Shown here piece by piece: positions 1-5,139 of a stretch of DNA of 5,139 nt. Every line of letters starts with the position of its first letter. Position 1 is the stretch's first letter. The notes beneath the pieces are model-generated. The model had not been told where the DNA came from. It was given only the letters and a program-made list of their open reading frames with translations, and did no database searches. Origin of the DNA: an uncultured Eubacterium sp. (GTDB lineage Bacteria > Bacillota > Clostridia > Oscillospirales > Acutalibacteraceae); contig CAMFPZ010000082.1 of NCBI GenBank assembly GCA_945979635.1, positions 1 to 5,139 on the forward strand, given 5' to 3'. The position numbers were made by a program, and so were the translations under genes.

Positions 1-632
1 TGCAGAATACTGTTGTTCTTGCTTTTGCAACAGCTGCTTGTTCTACAATACTGGGACTTATGGCAGGCGTTGGACTTTTTTTGTCGAAGAACAAGCTTTA
101 TCGCCGTTCTATGATGAGCGTGACGAATATTCCTATGATGAATCCCGAAATTGTAACAGGTATTTCTATGATGCTCCTGTTCGTGTTTGCGGGAACCCTC
201 GTTCACAAATCCGAGATTCTCGGTTTTTCGACTTTACTTATTGCTCATATAACATTCTGTCTTCCATATGTGATTTTGAATGTTATGCCTAAGCTTCGTC
301 AGTTTGATATGAATGTATACGAGGCCGCTGTTGATTTGGGTTGTAAGCCTTTTAAGGCATTTATTAAGGTTGTCCTACCCGATATTATGAGCGGAATTAT
401 TACAGGCTGCGTAATGTCGTTTACATTATCTCTTGATGATTTCATTATTTCTTATTTTACAAACGGACCATCCTTCCAAACCCTGCCTATCTACATTTTC
501 TCCTTAACGAAGAAGAGAGTAAAGCCCGATATGTTTGCTCTCTCGGCCCTAATGTTTATAGTAATACTCTTGCTTTTGGTTGTAATGAATGTTGCTCAAA
601 CAAGAGCAGAGAGGAGGGAAGTGAAGAAATGA
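1..632 (+). CDS. potC: PotC, spermidine/putrescine ABC transporter permease (5'-truncated by the window edge)
   Basis: Inner-membrane permease subunit of a polyamine (spermidine/putrescine) ABC importer; it would pair with PotB, take substrate from PotD and be powered by PotA. The frame is open from base 3 without a start, so the gene begins outside the window. About 209 residues are visible, against roughly 264 in E. coli PotC, so the first ~55 are missing. The ATG at 60 is internal: the residues before it (QNTVVLAFATAACSTILGL) continue a PotC-like membrane helix. Recognisable stretches are HITFCLPYVILNV and LSLDDFIISYFTNGPS, both close to E. coli PotC. The ABC-permease EAA loop that contacts the ATPase is intact at visible residues 107-126 (EAAVDLG, then LP). 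Several hydrophobic helices follow the family pattern, and the C-terminus is basic. The stop overlaps the potD start (ATGA, 629-632), implying coupled translation. Confidence is high for the family; substrate choice among polyamines is inferred. Confidence 0.95.
   Translation, partial: QNTVVLAFATAACSTILGLMAGVGLFLSKNKLYRRSMMSVTNIPMMNPEIVTGISMMLLFVFAGTLVHKSEILGFSTLLIAHITFCLPYVILNVMPKLRQFDMNVYEAAVDLGCKPFKAFIKVVLPDIMSGIITGCVMSFTLSLDDFIISYFTNGPSFQTLPIYIFSLTKKRVKPDMFALSALMFIVILLLLVVMNVAQTRAERREVKK
612..618 (+). promoter_or_regulatory. Ribosome binding site for potD
   Basis: A strong Shine-Dalgarno sequence, AGGAGGG, lies inside the last codons of potC, ten bases before the ATG at 629. A second in-frame ATG follows directly at 632, so either could start potD. 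The first is slightly better spaced and overlaps the potC stop. Confidence 0.75.
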
Positions 633-1903
633 TGAAAATAAAACGCTTTCTATCCGCTTTTATTTGCTTTATTATTGCCTTCTCCTGCCTTACAATTACT
701 GCAAATGCACAGGATGATGAGGATGAGTATTTTTCACAGGAGCAAATAGATTATTATGCTTCTCTCGGTCTGCAGGGAACAACGCTTAATGTATATAATT
801 GGGGTGAATACATTTCCGACGGCTCGGAGGATTCTATGGATGTAGTTTCCGAGTTTGAAAGATTAACGGGAATTAAGGTTAATTATACCAATTTCGAATC
901 TAACGAAAATATGTATTCAAAGCTTGTCGGAGGTGGTGTATCGTATGATGTTATTGCACCATCCGACTATATGATTGAGCGATTAATAGACGAAGATATG
1001 CTGCTTGAACTTAATTATGATAACATTCCGAATATGAAATATATTCGTGAGGATTGCCTGAATCTTCCGTTTGATCCGGAGCAAAAATATTCCGTTTGCT
1101 TTAACACAGGTTATACTGTTTTGATTTATAACAAAAATTTTGTTGAACAGGAGCCGGATAGCTGGACCGTTCTTTGGGATGAGCAGTATCGCGATAAGGT
1201 TTTGATGTTCAATAACAGCCGTGACGCCTTTGCAATTGCACAGGCTGTTCTCGGTCAAAGCCTAAATACATCTTCCGAGCAGGATTGGGTGGATGCTGCC
1301 GAGCTACTTGCCAAGCAAAAGGATGCTGTAAATCCTGTGTATGTTATGGATGAAGTATTTAATCTTATGGAATCAGGCGAATATGCCTTTGCAACCTATT
1401 ATGCGGGCGACTATGTTTTGATGAATGAGAATAATGAGGACTTAGGCTTCGTATTTCCGAAGGAGGGCGTAAATTCGTTTTATGATGCGTTTTGCATTCC
1501 TAAATGTGCCCAAAATAAGGAGGGAGCCGAAGCATTCATAAACTTTATGCATGAGCCTGAGGTTGCTTTCGAAAACGAGGAATATATATATTATGCTTCG
1601 GGAAATAAAACTGTAATGGAAAATGATGAGTCATCTCTGTTTGGTAACGAAGCGGTTTATCCGACACAGGAGCCTAAAAGCGAGGTGTTCTTTAATCTAC
1701 CGCAAAATATACTTGAGCTTCAAAATAGTTTGTGGTCAAAGGTTAAGAGCGGAAATTTGAGTGTAAATAACGAGCAAAATGAACGCAGAATTTATATTGC
1801 TTCTGCGTGTGTTGCAACAATTGCAATAGTGCTTGTAATTATTGTATTTATCAATAAACGCAGAAAATTAAAGGAACAGGACTTAAGTGATTTGTATGAG
1901 TAA
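629..1903 (+). CDS. potD: PotD, polyamine-binding protein with a C-terminal membrane anchor
   Basis: Extracytoplasmic spermidine/putrescine-binding protein of the PotABCD importer, 424 residues against about 348 in E. coli. Residues 3-27 form a signal peptide (basic start, hydrophobic core, ANA before QDD), followed by an acidic linker (DDEDEY). The binding domain spans about 52-376, opening with LNVYNWGEY and continuing with GIKVNYTNFESNENMYSKL. Aligned by eye with E. coli PotD, ligand residues W58, Y61, S112, Y114, D286 and Y322 are kept, while the Asp168/Glu171 pair becomes N196/D199 and two tryptophans become Y258 and F284. The cysteine at 20 (IAFSC) is a poor lipobox. Residues 388-408 are a clear transmembrane helix followed by KRRK and a short tail, so the protein is probably held by a C-terminal anchor with the domain outside. 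It overlaps potC by 4 bases and the next gene by 8. The family is certain; which polyamine is bound is not. Confidence 0.95.
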   Translation: MMKIKRFLSAFICFIIAFSCLTITANAQDDEDEYFSQEQIDYYASLGLQGTTLNVYNWGEYISDGSEDSMDVVSEFERLTGIKVNYTNFESNENMYSKLVGGGVSYDVIAPSDYMIERLIDEDMLLELNYDNIPNMKYIREDCLNLPFDPEQKYSVCFNTGYTVLIYNKNFVEQEPDSWTVLWDEQYRDKVLMFNNSRDAFAIAQAVLGQSLNTSSEQDWVDAAELLAKQKDAVNPVYVMDEVFNLMESGEYAFATYYAGDYVLMNENNEDLGFVFPKEGVNSFYDAFCIPKCAQNKEGAEAFINFMHEPEVAFENEEYIYYASGNKTVMENDESSLFGNEAVYPTQEPKSEVFFNLPQNILELQNSLWSKVKSGNLSVNNEQNERRIYIASACVATIAIVLVIIVFINKRRKLKEQDLSDLYE

Positions 1904-2549
1904 TATAAAATGTGCATTGTTTGATTTGGACGGAACGCTTGTGAATACCATTGATGATTTGGCAGGTGCCTGTAATGTTCTTCTCGAAAAATATCATTTT
2001 GAGAAAAAATGGAGTATCGAGGATTATACTCGCTTTGTTGGAAATGGTGCAAAAAATCTTGTTATGCGTGCATTTGATAATACACTCGACGACGAAACGC
2101 TTAATGCCAGATACGAGGAATTTAAGCCGCTATATGACTCGATGAAGCTCAATAATGCTCATGCCTATGACGGCATAAAGGAGCAGCTTGACATACTAAA
2201 GCAACGCGGTATTAAGCTTTGTGTTGTGACAAATAAACCTAATGTTGCTGCGGTTGGTATGGTTGAACATATTTTCGGTAAGGATTTTTTTGATGTTATT
2301 ATCGGATGTGTGGATGGGGTTCCTGTTAAGCCTGACCCGACGACAACATTAAAGGCACTTAAGATGGTTGGTTGTAAGCCGTTTGAAGCCATTTTCTTTG
2401 GAGACAGTGAAGTGGATGTTCGAACAGCGAAAAATGCCAATATCGAGGCTGTTGGATGCTCTTGGGGATTTCGTAGCTTCGAAACTCTGTTTGCTGAAAA
2501 TCCAAGCATAATTATAGACGACCCTCGCTACATATCAAAGCTGGTATAG
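1896..2549 (+). CDS. gph: HAD-superfamily hydrolase, phosphoglycolate phosphatase (Gph) type
   Basis: Cytoplasmic phosphatase of 217 residues, close to the usual Gph/PGMB-like length. All four HAD motifs are present: I, FDLDGTL with nucleophile D10 and acid D12; II, VVTNKP with T112; III, K145 in VKPDP; IV, GDSEVD with D170 and D174. Residues of about 17-85 between motif I and the core form a helical C1 cap, as in Gph. The family hydrolyses phosphoglycolate or other small sugar phosphates; sequence alone does not settle the substrate, and related enzymes act on beta-phosphoglucomutase substrates or pyrophosphate. I chose the ATG at 1896 (MSNIKCALFDLDG) because it gives the typical short lead. 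A GTG at 1887 is possible and has AGGA (1878-1881) five bases upstream. The gene overlaps potD by 8 bases, so it is co-transcribed with the polyamine importer, and it ends just before the shared terminator. No functional link with polyamines is evident. Confidence 0.85.
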   Translation: MSNIKCALFDLDGTLVNTIDDLAGACNVLLEKYHFEKKWSIEDYTRFVGNGAKNLVMRAFDNTLDDETLNARYEEFKPLYDSMKLNNAHAYDGIKEQLDILKQRGIKLCVVTNKPNVAAVGMVEHIFGKDFFDVIIGCVDGVPVKPDPTTTLKALKMVGCKPFEAIFFGDSEVDVRTAKNANIEAVGCSWGFRSFETLFAENPSIIIDDPRYISKLV

Positions 2550-2554
2550 TGAAT

Positions 2555-2594
2555 AAAAAAATAAGACGGTTATAACGAACCGTCTTATTTTTTT
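2555..2594. terminator. Bidirectional rho-independent terminator between convergent operons
   Basis: A perfect 17-bp inverted repeat (arms 2555-2571 and 2578-2594, six-base loop) has a core AAGACGGTT / AACCGTCTT flanked by seven A on the left and seven T on the right. Read from either strand it gives a hairpin followed by a U tract, so it should end both the pot-gph transcript and the opposing flavin cassette. The TAA stop of the minus-strand Gx gene (2585-2587) and its last codons lie in the right arm. Confidence 0.93.
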
Positions 2595-3091
2595 ATATTT
2601 TTTACCCTGTCAATAACCAACTTTGCCGCAAATCCCATAAGTAAGCCCGTTACTAATCCCGAAATCAATAATACAGGAAGATAATAAGCAATTCTAGCTG
2701 TACTTGTCAGTAATACCGCCATAATAAGCTGACCGATATTGTGGAATATACCACCCAGCATACTGACGCCGATGATAGATAGCTTTGTTTTCTTTGTCAG
2801 CCACATTATGCCAAGACTCAAGGCACATCCGCACAGGCTGTATGCAATTGTCATTGGGTTTCCGAATAAAAAACCTGCAAGCAATACTCGGATTATAGCG
2901 ATAATAATTGCTTGCTTAATGCCCATTGCATATAGTGCAAATAGTATTACAATATTTGCTAATCCGAGCTTTACGCCGGGAATAGGAATTAATGCATTTA
3001 TAGGAATGAAGCCTTCTAAATAGCTGAAAATGAATGCAAGAGCAATCATAATTCCGTAGAATGCTATGTCCTTTGCTTTCGAATTCTTCAT
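2585..3091 (-). CDS. Gx-family membrane protein (Hpre_diP_synt_I family, 'heptaprenyl diphosphate synthase component I')
   Basis: Small integral membrane protein of 168 residues with about five to six hydrophobic helices. Family features are SYLEGFIP (residues 23-30), PIPGVKLGLANIV (36-48), an intramembrane-looking R68 followed by LFGNPMT, and GGIFHNIGQL (113-122). The fold resembles small transporter or ECF S-type components. The database name as a prenyl diphosphate synthase subunit has no support here, as no prenyltransferase DDxxD motif is present. It is the last gene of the minus-strand cassette, directly after the NusG-II gene, a pairing I recall from flavin-based extracellular electron-transfer loci in Gram-positives (EetA/EetB-like). 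I chose the ATG at 3091, seven bases after the upstream stop. A TTG at 3106 would add five residues (leading to MHKKN) and has GAGGA upstream at suitable spacing, so the start is uncertain. The function is unknown. Confidence 0.85.
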   Translation of the reverse strand: MKNSKAKDIAFYGIMIALAFIFSYLEGFIPINALIPIPGVKLGLANIVILFALYAMGIKQAIIIAIIRVLLAGFLFGNPMTIAYSLCGCALSLGIMWLTKKTKLSIIGVSMLGGIFHNIGQLIMAVLLTSTARIAYYLPVLLISGLVTGLLMGFAAKLVIDRVKNIKK

Positions 3092-3098
3092 ATTTTTC

Positions 3099-3467
3099 TT
3101 ATGCAACCGCGTCTATTTCCTCGTCGGTAGGGGATTCGCCGATAATTGTTACAACCATTTTATGCGGAAGACAAATTATTGATTCACCCTTGCGATAAAT
3201 AGGCTTGTGATTAACGCAAATACCATCAGGACAGTTTGCACTAATCATATTTGCTTTTCCGTTTTCAATTTTTAGGATGTTGATTTCGTCGTTTTCTTTG
3301 TATTCCTTTTCAAAATCCTCGCCTAGCTCCAGGGTATCAATAATCTGTCCGTCTATTTCTACCTGAACATATTGACCGCTCTCTCCGCCGACAAAGTATA
3401 AGCAGAATACAATTACTCCAACAATAATTCCAACAACGCCAATGATAATAAAATCTGCCTTTTTCAT
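3099..3467 (-). CDS. Membrane-anchored NusG domain II protein (NusG_II family)
   Basis: Protein of 122 residues: a short basic start (MKK), one transmembrane helix at about 6-27, then an extracytoplasmic beta-rich NusG domain II at about 32-110. The family signature is clear: NCPDGICVNHKPI (residues 78-90) and ICLPHKMVV (98-106), giving cysteines C79, C84 and C99 plus H102. Only this accessory domain is shared with NusG; the NGN and KOW parts are missing, so it is not a transcription antiterminator. The role is unestablished, but its position between an FMN-binding protein and a Gx-family protein suggests a part in a membrane redox complex. The ATG lies one base after the stop of the upstream FMN-binding gene and has no strong Shine-Dalgarno of its own, so translation is probably coupled. 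The acidic C-terminus (TDEEIDAVA) overlaps the alternative TTG start of the next gene. Confidence 0.88.
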   Translation of the reverse strand: MKKADFIIIGVVGIIVGVIVFCLYFVGGESGQYVQVEIDGQIIDTLELGEDFEKEYKENDEINILKIENGKANMISANCPDGICVNHKPIYRKGESIICLPHKMVVTIIGESPTDEEIDAVA

Positions 3468-3468
3468 C

Positions 3469-4035
3469 TTACTCAGCCAAAAAATCCTGAATGTATTGGC
3501 AGGAATTGTTGACTCCGTTTATTACAGCCTCTGACGAAATTGTGCTCTTTGCAATGATGTCAATTTTTGACCCCTTTGCAATGCTGTTGGAGGAGGTCAA
3601 AGGAAGCTTTCTGCCCTTGAATTGATTTTGGAATTCGTCCGTTTGGATTCTGACGCCGAGGTATTCTGTTTCCTCCTGCTTAAGAACATCAATACCGCAA
3701 ACAATCTTTCCGTCGCTGGTGATTGTTGTTTCAAGCTCGATAGGTACATCTGCATTGTAGCCTATATTACTTGTCTTGATTACATATGCAACGAGGTTTC
3801 CCCGTTGGTCGAATGCCTTTTCAACGCTTTTTACGCCAAGCTCGTTTTCCTTGACTGTTACAGGTGTTTTTGTGTTAATTGTGAAATTTGTTTGAATTGG
3901 TGTATTGTTTTTCTTATCAATAGTGCCTGTTATAGTACTTGTTGCAAAAATAACGCCCACGCTTATAAGTACCATAATAACAAGACTGATTATCCATTTC
4001 TTTGAATTAGGGTTATAATGTGCTTTCTTTTTCAT
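3469..4035 (-). CDS. Membrane-anchored FMN-binding domain protein (RnfG/NqrC-like)
   Basis: Protein of 188 residues with a basic N-terminus, one transmembrane helix at about 14-31, a Thr/Asn-rich linker and an FMN_bind domain at about 75-186 outside the membrane. Family landmarks are GYNADVPIELETTITSDGKI, then VLKQEETEYLGVRI (the ETPGLG-type segment) with EFQNQFKGR. In this family ApbE attaches FMN by a phosphoester bond to a threonine in a D-x-x-S-G-A-T motif. Here residues 159-168 read DIIAKSTISS: the Asp and the acceptor-position T165 are kept, but SGA is replaced by AKS. The downstream SSEAVINGVN helix is typical. Its gene follows apbE by ten bases, so it is the obvious substrate of that enzyme and a likely electron carrier. 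Whether it is really flavinylated is uncertain given the altered motif. The start is firm: ATG at 4035 with AGGAG seven bases upstream. Confidence 0.87.
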   Translation of the reverse strand: MKKKAHYNPNSKKWIISLVIMVLISVGVIFATSTITGTIDKKNNTPIQTNFTINTKTPVTVKENELGVKSVEKAFDQRGNLVAYVIKTSNIGYNADVPIELETTITSDGKIVCGIDVLKQEETEYLGVRIQTDEFQNQFKGRKLPLTSSNSIAKGSKIDIIAKSTISSEAVINGVNNSCQYIQDFLAE

Positions 4036-4042
4036 ATTTTTA

Positions 4043-4047
4043 CTCCT
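4043..4047 (-). promoter_or_regulatory. Ribosome binding site for the FMN-binding protein gene
   Basis: AGGAG on the minus strand lies seven bases before the ATG at 4035 and overlaps the TAG stop of apbE (4046-4048). It fixes the start of the FMN-binding gene and suggests translation coupled to apbE. Confidence 0.75.
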
Positions 4048-5096
4048 ACTCTTTACTTATAAATTTTTCAAAACCCGATGAATAGGTTTTGTTATATTCC
4101 TTGTCGACCCATAATGCTTCGACATTATCGAGTCCTTCGACGAGCTTCATTCCTTCATTAATGCTCATATTGAAGAGCGTAGTTGAGAGTGCATCGCCCA
4201 TACCCGAATCCTCACATATAACCGAAACACTCGCCATATATTCCGACGGCATCAGTGTGTTTGGATTGATTATGTGGCAGTATTTTTTGTCGCCAACATA
4301 ATAATATCTTTGATAATCGCCGCTTGTAACAATGCTGACGCCCGTAACGCTTACAAGCTCCGAATAATCGTCCGAATTAGGGATAGGGCTCTCTATTCCG
4401 ATTTTCCAAAGGGTAGATGAGTCGTTGTTTTTATATCCGAAGGTTGAAACATTTCCCCCTATGCTTATTGCCGCACTTTGCCATAAATTTTCCTGAGCCC
4501 ACTGAGTTACCCTTGCAACGGCATAACCCTTTGCAATAGCTCCGACATCAAGCCTTAATTTTTCATCGGAGAAGAATACCGTGCTGTTTTCCTCGTCAAT
4601 AATCAGGGAGTTTATGTCCGTGTGTCTACTTGCCTCGTTTAGTGCTTGCTCGTCGGGTATTTTTGCTTCCTCGGGATTTTCCTTTGCTCGTTCTCGTTCT
4701 ATATGCCAAAGCTCGAGCACGGAGCCGAAGCAAATATTTGTTCTTCCGTCGCTGAGCTCATAAACCTCCTTGCCGAATTTCAGCAGGTCTATTATCTCCT
4801 TGTCGACCTTTATCGGCTCTAATGCGGCACGCTTGTTTACTGTATAGAGGTTTGTGATTCCTTCATATTCGCTGTAAATGTCGAAAAGATGGTCGTATCT
4901 CTCAAGCTCCTTGTAGAATCTTTCATAGTTTTCATCAAAGGATTCTTGGCTTGTATCATATGCAATTATTGTTGAGGCTGTGTCAAATAAATCCAAAAAA
5001 CTCGCGGTGTATTTTTCGTATTTCGGTTTTTGCAGTGAACAGCCTACACATACAACTGTAATGCTAATTGATAGTATAATAGAGATAATTTTTTTC
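4046..5096 (-). CDS. apbE: ApbE, FAD:protein FMN transferase, lipoprotein-like (N-terminus lost at contig end)
   Basis: Flavin transferase that moves FMN from FAD onto a Thr/Ser of extracytoplasmic redox proteins, with Mg2+. About 350 genomic residues are visible, near full length for the family. In order: a hydrophobic signal beginning KKIISIILSISITVV and ending CVGC, with the probable lipidated Cys encoded at 5039-5041; FLDLFDTASTI; FDIYSEYEGITNL; GSVLELWH; the signature LDVGAIAKGYAV (DVG at 4541-4549); SIGGNV; VTSGDYQRYYY; HIINP (4262-4276, usually HIIDP); and GDALSTT, whose Asp (4193-4195) is the expected metal ligand. An apparent start codon at 5113 lies in sequencing adapter, and the MCIRDR it gives is not biological; the true start is probably one to a few codons beyond base 5096. 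It is the first visible gene of the minus-strand cassette, and its likely client is the next gene. Any promoter lies off the contig. Confidence 0.93.
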
Positions 5097-5139
5097 CTGT
5101 CTCTTATACACATCTGACGCTGCCGACGATACTCCTTGT
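5097..5139. other. Illumina Nextera adapter read-through (non-genomic)
   Basis: Bases 5097-5115 are CTGTCTCTTATACACATCT, the 19-bp Tn5 mosaic end used in Nextera tagmentation. Bases 5116-5129 (GACGCTGCCGACGA) complete the reverse complement of the Read 1 adapter. Bases 5130-5137 (TACTCCTT) sit where the i5 index belongs and, from memory, match the reverse complement of index S507 (AAGGAGTA). The last two bases (GT) begin the following P5 segment. The real contig therefore ends at about 5096. Everything right of that is library artefact and should be trimmed. Confidence 0.98.

Noticed and set aside
38..292. Plus-strand 84-codon frame at the left edge
   Set aside because: It overlaps PotC in another frame, while the frame beginning at base 3 continues the permease uninterrupted.
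632..700. PotD as a lipoprotein with lipidation at C20
   Set aside because: IAFSC has Ala at -3 and Phe at -2, poor for a lipobox, while ANA before QDD is a good type I cleavage site.
1792..2052. Minus-strand open frame of 86 codons across the potD/gph junction
   Set aside because: It lies antisense to two well-supported genes, has no recognisable domain and no ribosome binding site that I can see.
2165..2509. Minus-strand open frame of 114 codons inside gph
   Set aside because: It is antisense to the HAD core including motifs III and IV; its translation is low-complexity and unrecognisable.
2585..3091. Heptaprenyl diphosphate synthase subunit
   Set aside because: The protein is a polytopic membrane protein with no prenyltransferase motif; the name is a legacy family label.
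3099..3467. Transcription antiterminator NusG
   Set aside because: It is only 122 residues with an N-terminal membrane helix and just the accessory domain II; the RNA polymerase-binding NGN domain is missing.
3622..4005. Plus-strand open frame of 127 codons, rich in cysteine
   Set aside because: It is the complement of the FMN-binding gene; the Cys/Asn-rich composition is what antisense reading of such a gene gives.
5097..5115. A Tn5-like mosaic end, suggesting a transposon boundary
   Set aside because: It is followed at once by Nextera adapter sequence and an index, with no transposase or IS50 sequence; it is a library artefact.

Overview
The window looks like the end of a contig from an AT-rich Gram-positive anaerobe, most likely a member of the Clostridia (gut Oscillospiraceae or Lachnospiraceae type). 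This rests on the style of the proteins, the compact overlapping operons and the gene content: a polyamine ABC importer, and a Gx-family / NusG-II / FMN-binding / ApbE set. No marker gene fixes the taxon, so this is inference.

Left half, + strand (1-2549): the 3' part of a polyamine-importer operon. It holds the C-terminal ~209 residues of the permease PotC (the 5' end lies outside the window), the substrate-binding protein PotD, and a HAD-family phosphatase of the phosphoglycolate phosphatase (Gph) type. The genes overlap at their stop/start junctions, which indicates one transcript with coupled translation. potA and potB would be expected upstream. PotD is unusual: it has a type I signal peptide without a convincing lipobox and a C-terminal transmembrane anchor, so it seems to be tethered by its tail rather than by lipid.

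Centre (2555-2594): a perfect 17-bp inverted repeat with A and T tracts lies between the two convergent operons and should work as a bidirectional terminator. The stop codon of the right-hand operon sits inside its stem.

Right half, - strand (2585-5096, transcribed right to left): a tightly packed four-gene cassette. In order of transcription it holds an ApbE-type FAD:protein FMN transferase (lipoprotein-like, N-terminus lost), a membrane-anchored FMN-binding-domain protein (RnfG/NqrC type), a membrane-anchored NusG domain II protein with three cysteines, and a multi-spanning Gx-family membrane protein (often labelled heptaprenyl diphosphate synthase component I). Together they suggest an extracytoplasmic flavinylation/redox module: ApbE would attach FMN to a surface protein that passes electrons at the outer face of the membrane. 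The expected flavinylation motif in the FMN-binding protein is degenerate (AKST where SGAT is usual), although the acceptor-position threonine is kept.

Right edge (5097-5139): this is not genomic DNA. It is Illumina Nextera adapter read-through: the 19-bp Tn5 mosaic end, the rest of the Read 1 adapter, an 8-base index and two bases of the next adapter segment. It supplies a false ATG that gives the ApbE reading frame the artefactual N-terminus MCIRDR.

There is no unannotated stretch over 300 bases. I found no RNA gene, CRISPR array, insertion sequence or riboswitch.
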